Origin: Meira nashicola
Taxonomy: Eukaryota > Basidiomycota > Exobasidiomycetes > Exobasidiales > Brachybasidiaceae
Direction of reading: 5' to 3'
DNA: 64,000 nucleotides
NCBI GenBank assembly: GCA_001600355.1
Contig: BCJU01000002.1
Span: forward strand, 2,666,001-2,730,000
Under the pieces are notes generated by a model. It searched no databases. It worked only from the letters and a program-made list of their open reading frames with translations, and was not told the DNA's origin. A program made the position numbers and the translations under genes. Within the stretch, counting starts at the first letter, position 1, and each line of letters begins with the position of its first letter. Of the stretch, positions 19,221-29,500 are shown one piece after another.

Positions 19221-20999
19221 TTAGTGAGGTGGCCAATTTGGTGCTCCTAGCAATCGCCAAACGCCAACTTCGATATCTCCTTTCACATTAAAAGGTATCC
19301 TTCCTTTACTTGTATCGGGTAAAATGCCATGTCCAGCTTTCACAGTTGGGCCAACATTATTCCAAGAAGTTGTATTGAGTGATTCAGCATAATGTCGTAA
19401 AGCTGCACGAGTATAACACATTGTCGCTGCTGGTGTGAGATATCGATATCGTAAAGTACGTAAAGCGTTATCGGCAATCTTTTGTGCTCCATTGTAATTC
19501 AAAATCTTGACTGGAGGGATAATTTTTCCATCTTTCGTCATCTTTCTTTCTGGCTCAGATTCTGTCATCCCGTCCGATATTCTTAATTCGTGCACAACTT
19601 CCTCCAAACCTTCGAAGAAAGGACCTGGAAGTTGAACGTAATTTTGATTAGAAGAATCGGTAAAGTTGTTCAAAGCGGGATGGAAATGTTGTGTCCATTC
19701 GAGAGGATGTGCGATCGTGACGGAATGGCAAGATAGAAGATATCGAGATCTGCCACTATAGCTATTGCCTTCTACGTGTATTAAATATTTATGTTGGCAA
19801 TGCTCAGGTAGGGTGACCAAAGGATACCATTCGCCCTTTCCATCAGGATGAAAAGTTGTCTCGTGCACGTCAGCCCATCTTTCCCTTTCTGGGTGCTTCT
19901 TGATATCAGTACGCTCGATCAGATCTTTACGAACAGCATACACATTGGCGAAGCCTCTCCAAAATGCACGAGTATGCTTTCTGTACCAAGGATAAAGTTC
20001 TTCTTGTTCAGTTGCTTGATCTAAAAATTCTTCAAAAGATGCAATTCCAGCTTCAGGCCATCCTACAAACCCGAAATCAGGTATTAGCCATTTTCCCGTA
20101 TGACGATGATCTTTGATACTCTTTGTTACTGTCCAGCTTGCTTGATTTGGGAAAATGTCACGATCGCCAGGTGAAAGTATTAGGTCAAGTGTTGGCAAAG
20201 TATCATCTTTTGCTATTCCACCATCAGGCCATGATTCTACTGCTTGTTGAATAAGATGAACCAGTGCTGAGTTTCGAGTCTCTGCGCCTTCTTTGAACGC
20301 TCTTATGTACACCTTACCGCGCCTGATGATTAAACGTGCATGACCCCAATGAGGAGCTGCTCCTTTCTCATTTTCGTCAATCATCTCTTTCGATATCCCT
20401 CCACGTGTTTGCCAATAACGCATCAATTCGTCCAATTGCGGATAAAGGAGTGGAAATTCTTTTCGACACTTTTCGTCATTCATTGTTCTATCACGTCTTT
20501 TGGACTCAGACAAAGCAGGAAGTGATAATTTATCTTGAACGGATTTGGGTAATGTTGCAAAGGTATTATCTCCCGTCAAATCGGCAGAATCAATATCATA
20601 ATCCAGCTTTGAAGATGACCTTGAACCGAGCCTCGGAAAGACGGAAACCGTAATCACAAGACCTAGAAATAAGCAAATACCAATCACTACCATCCTAGGA
20701 GTGCTGAACCGACCAGGTCCTTTAGGTATGAACGAATTCGATCTCATCATCTCTTTACCTGTCGTCCAAGCGGAAGAGTATGTGGAAGGAGATAAAACTC
20801 TTCCAGAAAAGGTGCGTTTATATCTTGAAGTATGTGATTCCACATCTTCATCTTCTTCTTCGCCTAATTCGAAATTGTGACTATGTAGCATTGATTGAGT
20901 TTCTCCATCGTGTGATCTACGTTTATTCTTATCTTCATAATTCGATTGAATGTTTGGATCGCTTGAATGCGAAGAAGATCCGGGTGAAATTGATACCAT
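19221..20999 (-). CDS. GT90 (CAP10-like) glycosyltransferase, Golgi type II membrane protein
   Basis: 592 aa. GT90 enzymes transfer xylose or related sugars; Cryptococcus Cap10/Cap59-region proteins and Cxt1 belong to or resemble this group. The N-terminal 100 residues are cytosolic, Ser-rich and acidic. One transmembrane helix (about residues 103-121, VVIGICLFLGLVITVSV) anchors it, followed by a lumenal catalytic domain with RAFWRGFANVYAVRKDL, then KYLIHVEGNSYSGRSRYLLSC and HFHPALNNF, which are the conserved CAP10 blocks. The donor and acceptor are not predictable. The in-frame codon before ATG 20999 is GTG and not used. Confidence 0.88.
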   Translation of the reverse strand: MVSISPGSSSHSSDPNIQSNYEDKNKRRSHDGETQSMLHSHNFELGEEEDEDVESHTSRYKRTFSGRVLSPSTYSSAWTTGKEMMRSNSFIPKGPGRFSTPRMVVIGICLFLGLVITVSVFPRLGSRSSSKLDYDIDSADLTGDNTFATLPKSVQDKLSLPALSESKRRDRTMNDEKCRKEFPLLYPQLDELMRYWQTRGGISKEMIDENEKGAAPHWGHARLIIRRGKVYIRAFKEGAETRNSALVHLIQQAVESWPDGGIAKDDTLPTLDLILSPGDRDIFPNQASWTVTKSIKDHRHTGKWLIPDFGFVGWPEAGIASFEEFLDQATEQEELYPWYRKHTRAFWRGFANVYAVRKDLIERTDIKKHPERERWADVHETTFHPDGKGEWYPLVTLPEHCQHKYLIHVEGNSYSGRSRYLLSCHSVTIAHPLEWTQHFHPALNNFTDSSNQNYVQLPGPFFEGLEEVVHELRISDGMTESEPERKMTKDGKIIPPVKILNYNGAQKIADNALRTLRYRYLTPAATMCYTRAALRHYAESLNTTSWNNVGPTVKAGHGILPDTSKGRIPFNVKGDIEVGVWRLLGAPNWPPH

Positions 21000-21536
21000 C
21001 ACGTTTTTTGCTTGTAATGGAAATCAATCAAAATCGAAATTAGTGAATAATTGATTAAAGAGCAAGCATTCGAATGCAAGCGGGCTTTTTGATAAGCCCG
21101 TGTGTGTGTGTGCGGTGCATGCACCAGTACACTTTTTTTTTCTATAAAAATAGAAACTGAATTGTAACGTCACCCTTTGACAGATAAACTACGTGGACCT
21201 GACATTTTTTAAGCATGTTTAGACTGTGTCTCTGCATGAAATGCACAATACGAAGGGCGGCGTATTTTTTCATGTACATACAACAAACACTCAGCCGTAA
21301 ACAAGAAGAAAGAAAAAAAAAGACGCCGCTAGCGCCCTGTACCGCCGGATCAATTTAGCCCATCAAGCGTGAGAGAGATAGCATAGCAAGAAAAGATCGT
21401 CAGAATTGATTGCAAATACTGAATATGACTACAAAATGGGAGAAAAGGTACAAGAACAAGAGGTATTAATTATCGAAACAGAATCATATAATAATTTGAA
21501 ATATTGAAAAGGTCATGAAACAAGTTGAAAACAAAG
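21000..21536. other. Intergenic region
   Basis: No gene is seen. A short GT run (about 21101-21112) and a CG-rich patch GACGCCGCTAGCGCCC with ACCGCCGG (about 21323-21348) stand out. The left end is the promoter of the GT90 gene. Confidence 0.45.
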
Positions 21537-22322
21537 TTAAATATTGGGATTTGTGGGATATTTTGTATCTATAATAAAACCAGGAGCTAAACCTGCTTTT
21601 TGGGCTTGATCTTGAGCTTCTACAAGATTGATTTTGCCATCTTCTGATTCGAGTTCTGTTCCTGCTTTGCTTTCATTGAGAAGCTGAATTTCGTCGTTAA
21701 ATTGATCTATCCCTTCTTTGTTTCGTAATAGTATTGTTTGACGAGTACAATTTGGATCTTTAATATTTGGCGTTTCACAAGCTATTTCTTCTTTTACACC
21801 GTCTATTCCACCACCAATCACTTGCCTTCTTCCATGCTTAACAATATTTGCTATATTTAATCCATTCATATTCATCCAATATGATATTGCTTTTTGACAC
21901 AAAATACTCTTGTATGCTTCACATGCATTTAATTGATCTTGCCAATATAAAACTCTTGACATTGGAAGAATATTTTTGGGTAAATTTTCATTTTTTGTTT
22001 CAAATATTTCTTGCCAATTTTCTTTATAATTAGAAATAGGTCGAATCGATCGAACTGATAAACCCATTTCTGCCCATTCATCGTATAATGGTTCATTTCG
22101 TTTTTCAATTTTATATCTTGTTCCTTCTGGTTGATGCCTCTTCTTAATCGGAAGTCCTGCTAAAGCTTCATATGCATCTAATCCATATTTAGTTGAACCT
22201 TTTGAACTATCAGATTGAGAAATTCGATGTGATTTTGGTTGCAAAAGACATAACAGAAAAACAGTCGTAGCTGCAAATGCTAAAGAACAAATAAAAATAA
22301 TTACTGCATATTTGTTGGGCAT
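21537..22322 (-). CDS. Unknown protein with single N-terminal membrane helix
   Basis: 261 aa. A clear hydrophobic helix covers about residues 5-27 (YAVIIFICSLAFAATTVFLLC), with lysine before it, so it is either a type II anchor or an uncleaved signal. The lumenal or outside part has five cysteines (NACEAYKSILCQ, ACETPNIKDPNC) spaced as possible disulfide pairs, one N-x-T site (PNCT), a KKR and a DKR-like basic region early on, and no catalytic motif that I know. The C-terminus is hydrophilic. The codon use looks like that of its neighbours. It may be lineage-specific. Confidence 0.55.
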   Translation of the reverse strand: MPNKYAVIIFICSLAFAATTVFLLCLLQPKSHRISQSDSSKGSTKYGLDAYEALAGLPIKKRHQPEGTRYKIEKRNEPLYDEWAEMGLSVRSIRPISNYKENWQEIFETKNENLPKNILPMSRVLYWQDQLNACEAYKSILCQKAISYWMNMNGLNIANIVKHGRRQVIGGGIDGVKEEIACETPNIKDPNCTRQTILLRNKEGIDQFNDEIQLLNESKAGTELESEDGKINLVEAQDQAQKAGLAPGFIIDTKYPTNPNI

Positions 22323-22731
22323 TTTTCTTATGTTTGTGTTATGATTTGCAGAAGAAGATTGCTTGAGTCCAGCTTGAATGAAGTTCTAGTGTTTTGGTAC
22401 TATCCTTAAAAGAAAAAAAGAAGCGGATAGGAATTTTGTCCCTCGGGAAGGACAAAGGTTAAACATGAAAGTGTAAGACCTAAAAGTGGATTCTCAATCA
22501 TTCATCTTTATTTATCCATATCAACTCCAATAGAATCAAAGAAAGGCACAAAAGGCGTCTATTCTATATTTGGGCGTGATTGTTTGGGCTGGGAAGTATC
22601 GCATTACGCCATCATTGGCTACATTATTTCCACAAATTCTATGGGACAACTGGCTAAATTGTCCGATTTGCAGGTATACAAACTTGAATCTAGAATATAA
22701 TTCCTTTTGTTTTCCCCCACTGTTGGCAATC
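22323..22731. other. Intergenic region
   Basis: No supported gene; overlapping frames on both strands run into the GH31 3' end and are taken as shadows. Contains the promoter of the membrane protein gene and the 3' flank of the GH31 gene. Confidence 0.45.
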
Positions 22732-25700
22732 TTAGGCGCAAGGGGCAAATGTGAACTTGATCTCACGTTGTTGTACATCATCCACAGGAATGCGTATGAT
22801 TGTAGCATTTAATCTTGCATCATATATGTTTTCCACATTTTCATCATTGCCACCTTCACCTTTCACCGCCACTTTTGCTGTTGACGCCTTTTGTGCTTCA
22901 TTGGCGTCGTGCCAAAGTTGCAAGGTGAGAATACTTCCAATATCCGATCGTGTACGTTGAAGATCGTATTTGCTGTGTTTCAGATTTAATGTCAAACTAC
23001 GTTCAGCTTCAGATGCACGGAAATGCTCAATATGAACATGTCTATAATCAGATTTGGCTCCGGATTGTTTATCCAATTTGAATTGCGGTAAATCAGCAGG
23101 TGCTGAAGCTAACGAAACACCATCATCCAAGTACAAATCATGCTCTGTCTTGGCGCCAATTGTGGATGTAGGATAAATGTGTAAAACGATTGGATTTTGT
23201 TTAACTTGTCGAACAAACATTTCTTGATTTTGTGTAGGAACGATTGCACCTTCACGAATAAAGATCGGTAAAAGGTAAGCAAGATGTTCCGTATCACCTT
23301 GTGCGAATCGATCAATGCTAGAAATATATTCAAATACCGTTCCTCCGGTGCGAACTGATGATAATGCAGACCAATTAGGTTGTAATTGAGCATTTGCTGG
23401 ATCATCGTTTGTTTGTTGAAGGTGCAAATTAAAATCATAAAATTTGGATCCAGAAGGTAGATAAACCGTTCGAAGAAATTGACTAGCAGCACGTTCTTCT
23501 TCTGAATGCAACACTGGTGCTACCAATACATCTTGTCCGACCATATATTGTAAAGCCAAGTAAGGTGAATTTTGATCCAATAATGAGAGATCCCAAGGAT
23601 CAGTAGCCAACATCGATCGTGCAACTGGTTTTCCGCTCCATAAGCTGCCAAAGAAATTATCGTACAACAATTGCAGCAATGTGTATCGGAGTGTGATGTA
23701 GTATCGACAGATAGGTAAAACTGCTTTGTATAATAAAGCCTGTTCGGGAACTTTGTTTGCGTTTTCAAAGTAGCCATATGGTTCTTGCCATAATTTGTGA
23801 CCTGGCTTTCCGTTGTAGTGATTGCGGAACCATGGTAAAAGTGCATTTGCAATGGTCCATCTGGCGAGCAATTGAGGGTCACACCATTGACTGTTAAATG
23901 GAAATGCTTCAAATCCTCCTACATCTGCACCAGAGATTACTGTTCCGCCAATTCCACAAGATAAAACTTGTTGAATATTAATACGCAAGAAGTCAAAGCT
24001 TGATGTATTATCACCTGTCCATAAGCCACCGTATCTGTGTTGGCCTGTAAAACTGCCACGACCAATGATAAAATTTCTCAAACCTTTTCGAGGAGCAAGT
24101 TGACGCACACCTGCATGAGTTGCTTTATGCAAGTTGTACGAGAAAAGATTGTTGACCTTGATTGCAGGTGATAAAACGCCTTGTCTTGCTCGTGAAGATT
24201 CAGTATCATCGCTCAGCAGCAATCGGAACGGGAATGATTTCATATCCCCTACTCCTGTTCGAATGCATGGAGTTGTCATATCTTGCCAGACCATTGACAA
24301 GCCTGATTCAAAGAGATATTTGTACTGTTTTCCCCACCATTCACGTACTTCTTTACGTCCAAGATCAGGATATACACCATTTGTACCCAAATTCTCACCG
24401 TACGAAACTCCACCTCGATATTCTGGAGTTTGACCTTGTGGTGTATTCATATTCGGGACATAATCTCCTAGTTTGGTTATTTGATTTCCACCTTCCCAAT
24501 ATGTATACACAGGAGGATTTTGCTTCTCGTTCCATCTTTGGTCTTTAACAAACACATTTTGCGTCATTCCAGAATCGAGAGTTTTATATTGCGCCCTTGC
24601 TTGACTTCCTTCATTCCAATAATCTTTACCGTTATCATCTTTTGTACTGATAACAGGAGTGATGTTTGTCGAAGCTTTCACACCAAGTTGAGCCAATTGA
24701 CTGAACATATCCTTAGCATTGGCAAATGGACCACCGGGTCCATCATCTATCGTAAAAGTACGATAATGTCGCTGCAAATCCACATCAATATGGACACCAT
24801 CAATGGGAATATTATATTTACGATAAGTGTTGATCGCAGCCAGCACCTTCTCACGAGTATCGTAACCATAGCAGCCTTGATGATAGCCCAAAACCCAACG
24901 AGGGAATAACTTCGTACGTCCAACGCAGCTTGAATGGGCTAAGCATGCGTCTTGCAGGTTATTTGCACATGTGATGTGTACTTCCATATCGGCAAAACGG
25001 GAGCCAATGCGGGTTACGGATGGATTAGAACAGCCAAGATCCAATAGAACTTGACTGTAATCATCGACAAAGATTCCGACGGCACTTTGATAACCGGCGA
25101 CACCGTTTAATTCTACACCAAACGGATCAGAATGATAGAGAGGTTCGGCAGGATTGGCAGCTTGTTTGCCATATACGCTACTATATGCTAAATTGTCATA
25201 ATTGAAAATGTTGAGTTGGTTATTATCCTTGAGAAAGCTGAATCCGCCTTGTTCACCGAATCCGATCATCTTTCCTCGTTTAACCATCGACAAACAGCTT
25301 GCATAATTGCCTTCTGCATCAAGACGAGAAAGCAATGGCAAATTACCTGTTGCATTTCCAGCAGTTGTGGACCATACCAGTGCCCATTTCGTCAAAGGTT
25401 GCTTATTTTCTGTAGGTTGTAAGACTTCTTCAACGTTTCTCCAAATCTCAATTGAAAAGACATCAGTGCGTACGATAACTTTCATATGTTCTTGATCGCT
25501 TCTTCGTACGCTCCATTCGAATCTTTGGCCATTTCCGTCACTTCCACTGCGCTGATCGATTGGAACAGCGCTTAATTTGTATAATTCATCTTTTTCGATT
25601 TGGTTGCGTAGATCTGAGAGTGTATTCATCACGATCGAACGTGAAAGATGATCTGAATATTCATCTTGTTGTGTCTTGCTTGGTCCCCAACGAATGCGAA

Positions 25701-26022
25701 CGGTATCATATCGAATCACTTCAATGATTAAGAGGCCATTGTCTGGCAATATGACTTGCAAAGTGAGAGAATCCGAGGGTGAAACACGAACATCCTTCAC
25801 TCCACCTTGTGTACTACTTTTTGCCGATGACAAACCATCAAAGATAGGTGTATCAGGAGCAGAATTATCCACCACATTGACGAATCCATTGAAAAAGTCT
25901 TCCACTTTCCAAAATTTATAAATTGCAGTATCATCAACCACAGCCTTTGGCGCTACCATTTTATCTGGTAAAGCAACAAATTGACCGCTTGGCAATATTG
26001 GTATATGACCATTTGTCGTCAT
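22732..26022 (-). CDS. GH31 enzyme, alpha-1,4-glucan lyase-like or alpha-glucosidase
   Basis: 1096 aa, single exon. The catalytic barrel covers about residues 370-830. The nucleophile is Asp581 in VWQDMTTP and the acid/base is Asp671 in GLWTGDNTSS. Classical alpha-glucosidases usually have WxDMNEP at the nucleophile. The MTTP form and the block GLWTGDN...GADVGGFE recall, from memory, the alpha-1,4-glucan lyases of fungi and red algae, which release 1,5-anhydrofructose from glycogen or starch. There is no signal peptide, pointing to a cytosolic enzyme acting on glycogen, again as for lyases. The C-terminus (from about 850) has the usual beta domains. The in-frame codon for an earlier start is TTG. 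A TATA box sits about 90 nt upstream. GH31 is certain; the lyase call is inference. Confidence 0.85.
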   Translation of the reverse strand: MTTNGHIPILPSGQFVALPDKMVAPKAVVDDTAIYKFWKVEDFFNGFVNVVDNSAPDTPIFDGLSSAKSSTQGGVKDVRVSPSDSLTLQVILPDNGLLIIEVIRYDTVRIRWGPSKTQQDEYSDHLSRSIVMNTLSDLRNQIEKDELYKLSAVPIDQRSGSDGNGQRFEWSVRRSDQEHMKVIVRTDVFSIEIWRNVEEVLQPTENKQPLTKWALVWSTTAGNATGNLPLLSRLDAEGNYASCLSMVKRGKMIGFGEQGGFSFLKDNNQLNIFNYDNLAYSSVYGKQAANPAEPLYHSDPFGVELNGVAGYQSAVGIFVDDYSQVLLDLGCSNPSVTRIGSRFADMEVHITCANNLQDACLAHSSCVGRTKLFPRWVLGYHQGCYGYDTREKVLAAINTYRKYNIPIDGVHIDVDLQRHYRTFTIDDGPGGPFANAKDMFSQLAQLGVKASTNITPVISTKDDNGKDYWNEGSQARAQYKTLDSGMTQNVFVKDQRWNEKQNPPVYTYWEGGNQITKLGDYVPNMNTPQGQTPEYRGGVSYGENLGTNGVYPDLGRKEVREWWGKQYKYLFESGLSMVWQDMTTPCIRTGVGDMKSFPFRLLLSDDTESSRARQGVLSPAIKVNNLFSYNLHKATHAGVRQLAPRKGLRNFIIGRGSFTGQHRYGGLWTGDNTSSFDFLRINIQQVLSCGIGGTVISGADVGGFEAFPFNSQWCDPQLLARWTIANALLPWFRNHYNGKPGHKLWQEPYGYFENANKVPEQALLYKAVLPICRYYITLRYTLLQLLYDNFFGSLWSGKPVARSMLATDPWDLSLLDQNSPYLALQYMVGQDVLVAPVLHSEEERAASQFLRTVYLPSGSKFYDFNLHLQQTNDDPANAQLQPNWSALSSVRTGGTVFEYISSIDRFAQGDTEHLAYLLPIFIREGAIVPTQNQEMFVRQVKQNPIVLHIYPTSTIGAKTEHDLYLDDGVSLASAPADLPQFKLDKQSGAKSDYRHVHIEHFRASEAERSLTLNLKHSKYDLQRTRSDIGSILTLQLWHDANEAQKASTAKVAVKGEGGNDENVENIYDARLNATIIRIPVDDVQQREIKFTFAPCA

Positions 26023-26504
26023 GATGAGCAATGAATTTCACGATTCAAACAGGTAGAAAAGGAGATGGTAGGATTAATTGACATGTAGAAAGGATGAAAA
26101 GGGTAGCTTATATATTATTGAAAGTCTAGAACCTCATCTCGTCCTGTACACTGAACTCCGACGAAATTCATGCGAGGCAGTGAAAGCAACAATGGAAGAA
26201 GAAAGGACGGGATAGTAGTAGCGGTATGCAAGATGCCCGTGCACAAAACGCCTTGACGAAGAACTGAAAGTGTTGTTCTTCGTGCCTGATTTAACGCGTT
26301 CAATGTACGCGAGTAATCAAAGAGCAACACGCTTTTTGTTTAAAGCACAAAAGACGGAACGCGATTTTTTTGGTCGACGCGGCTGAGTGATTTTAGACGT
26401 GCATATATCCACAAAACTCCTTCTCATCTTTCAATCTTTTGTTGTGCACACATCAATCTATACCCCTTCATAGCACTTCATTTCATTCGAACAAAAGGCA
26501 CACC
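26023..26504. promoter_or_regulatory. Divergent promoter of GH31 and MSH6 genes
   Basis: Carries TATATAAG for the GH31 gene (minus strand, 26107-26114) and an ACGCGT (MluI cell-cycle box type) at 26294-26299, about 205 nt before the MSH6 ATG. Yeast MSH6 is controlled by MBF through such boxes. Confidence 0.4.
26107..26114 (-). promoter_or_regulatory. TATA box of the GH31 gene
   Basis: TATATAAG on the minus strand, 85-92 nt upstream of the ATG at 26022. Confidence 0.45.
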
Positions 26505-29500
26505 ATGCCACCTTCATCCAGTCGTCCCACCAATTCTTCATCTCAATCTAGACAATCGACGTTGTTCGGTTACTTTGGAAAACCGACTTCAGGTCCAGCA
26601 CCACCTTCACAACGATCAGTTCAACAAAATACACCTGGGAGCAAATCAATCGCAACAAAAACTTCTTCTAACAACAGTCAACCTGCAAATGTACCAACTC
26701 CACCTCAAAGCGTACAAAGAAATCATGGGCTTCCATTGCAAAATTCCTCTTCTTCCAATCTGATGAATGTGGATAGAAACAATGGTGGCGGAAATTCATC
26801 TTCACCTTTACGAGAACGTAGCGAAAGAACAATGTCCAGTACAAGAAATGCTACAAAATCCTCTTCAATGCTTGAAATGACACCACCTTCTTCCTCACCA
26901 CCAATCTCCGCTCTTCCTGCTACAGATGATGATGAAGATGAAGAAATGGTCACGCGTTTACCTCGTCGTAGAGCCGCTGTCAAACGTCAAGTCAATTATG
27001 CAGAATCAGACGATGAGTTTGGACTTGGAGGCGGGCAAGACGACGATGATGAAAAAGATCAATATAATCCGGAAAGTGATCGTCCATCGAAGAAGTCAAG
27101 AGTAGAAGATAGCGACGATGAATTTGACGATTTCATCGTTCCTGATGAAGATTTGTTAGAAGAACTTGAACGTAATGCCCTCAAAAGCAAGCGGAAAAAA
27201 CAGCAAGAAGCAACTCAGCTTTCAAAGCCCTCTGCAAAACCTTCAACCTCTTCTGCTTCGGTGGCCTCATCAGCGCCGATTCGTCGTCCTATGACGGGAA
27301 CATCCTCTGCTACGAGCTTGAAAGCAAATCAAAACAAATCACAATCACCGACCGAAGAGCCGTACGAATTCCTGACAAATCCCACGGATAAAGATGGAAA
27401 TACACCCACTCATCCTGATTACGACAAGAGAACGTTGCACATTCCAAAAGCGACCTACAACACACTCACTCCCTTTGAGAAACAATTCTGGGACATCAAA
27501 AAGTATCATAATGATACCGTCCTCTTTTTCCAAAAAGGAAAATTCTATGAACTATACGAGGATGATGCTGTAATAGCACATCGTGAGTTCGGCTTAAAGA
27601 TGACAGACCGAGTACGGATGAAGATGGCAGGTGTTCCCGAATCAAGTTTCACAAATTTTGCCAACAAATTTTTAGCACTTGGCTACAAAGTCGGACGTGT
27701 GGATCAAGTGGAAACTGCAGTTGCAATGGGTATGCGCAAAGGTGGAACAATGGTCGGAAAAGGTCCTGCAACTGGCGGAGGCAATGATAACAAGATTGTT
27801 CGTCGAGAATTGAAACATATTTATACAAACGGAACAATTGTGGATGCAGATTGCTTACCAGATGAAATGAGTAGTTATTGTATCAGTATCAAGGAGGTCA
27901 TCTTTGATCCAAAGCAAAATGGCCCTGCAGGTGACAAAGACGATGAGAGTCTTTCTCTTGTGCCTGTTTTTGGTATTTGTTTCCTGGACGCAAGTACTGC
28001 TGAATTCAAGATGAGACATTTTGAAGATGATGTTTCACGTACCAAATTGGAAACATTACTTCGCTCTTCGCGAATTAAAGAAGTCCTGCATGAAAAGGGA
28101 GGATTATCACGACGTACTATGCGCATTCTCAAGAATACTGTTGCACACGATTGCAATATTACCATGCTAAAACCTCACGATGAATTTTTAGACGCAGAGC
28201 AAACGCTTCGAAAGCTTAATCTGGTGTATAACCCGATTTACCAAAGCGATGAGAATGCCAAGAAGCCTCTGGATACAGTCGAACCTGTAGATGCCACAAT
28301 TTTGCCTGAGGCTATTCAGCAAATAATGGATACGCCAGAAGCATTGAGCGCATTGGGAGCTATGCTTGTTTATTTGACCCAATTGAATCTCGAAAAGGAT
28401 ATATGTGCCAGTAGAAAGTTTGATATTTTTGATCCAGCAACTCATCAAACTTGTATGCTCTTGGACGCACAGTCTCTCACTCATCTGAATGTATTGGTTA
28501 ATGAGCAAGGAGATACGCAAGGGACACTGCTAAATCTTGTCAATCGTGCAGTCACGCCGTTCGGAAAGCGATTGATGCGAATCTGGTTGTTGACACCTCT
28601 GGCGCAAATTGAAGCAATCACAGCCCGTCAAGAAGCCGTAGAGGCGTTGCTTGGTGATTCTTCATTCCGTGAAGAATTTGATATTTTCGCTAAATCTTTA
28701 CCTGATATTGAGCGTATCATGCCACGCATTTATGCTGGTAATTGCAAGTCTGTGGATTTCAATCGCGTACTGAAATCTCTTGCTCGAGTAGATGAAAACC
28801 TTCAAATGTTCAAAGAGCGAGCTGGTGCATTTGAGACGGGTGTCATTCAAGCTTTGTTATCAAGCATTCCTTCTGTATCAGAGCATGCAAATGACATTTT
28901 GTCGAGATGTCAATCAGGGGATAATTTTGAGCCAAAGCAAGGTCATCACGAGTTATACGATGAGGCAACCAACCATTTGAATGAAGTGGAACGCTCCCTC
29001 GACAAGGAGCTTGCCAATGCTGTTAAGATATTAAAGTTGACAAGGGATCGTGTAAAATTCAAGGACATTGGTACAAACGAGATTAGGCAAGTAGAAGTAC
29101 CAATTAAGACCAAAGTGCCAGATACGTGGTCATTGGTTTCACAAACACAAAGTGTGAAGCGATATTATCCTCCAGAAGTACGTCAACTTGTCAAACAACT
29201 CAAAGAAGGAAAAGAAACCAAATTGGTCGCATTCAAAGATTTTCAAGCAAGTTTGTTTGAACAATTCCAACAAAATGGAGATTTGTTCTTACAAGCCGTT
29301 AAAGGGATTGCGGAAATGGATTGTTTGGTCAGCTTAGCAAAAGCGTCTTATGCGATGGGAGAACCATCTTGTCGTCCTGAATTTGTTGAAAGTGATACTG
29401 CAATCGTCGATTTCGAAGAATTGCGCCATCCATGTATGGCCAGCACCTCCACAGCAGAGTTCATTGCCAATGACATTGCCTTGGGAGGTGATGATGAAGG

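Noticed and set aside
22536..22812. Overlapping frames on both strands at the 3' end of the GH31 gene
   Set aside because: They run into the GH31 coding end, overlap each other and show no motif or signal peptide.
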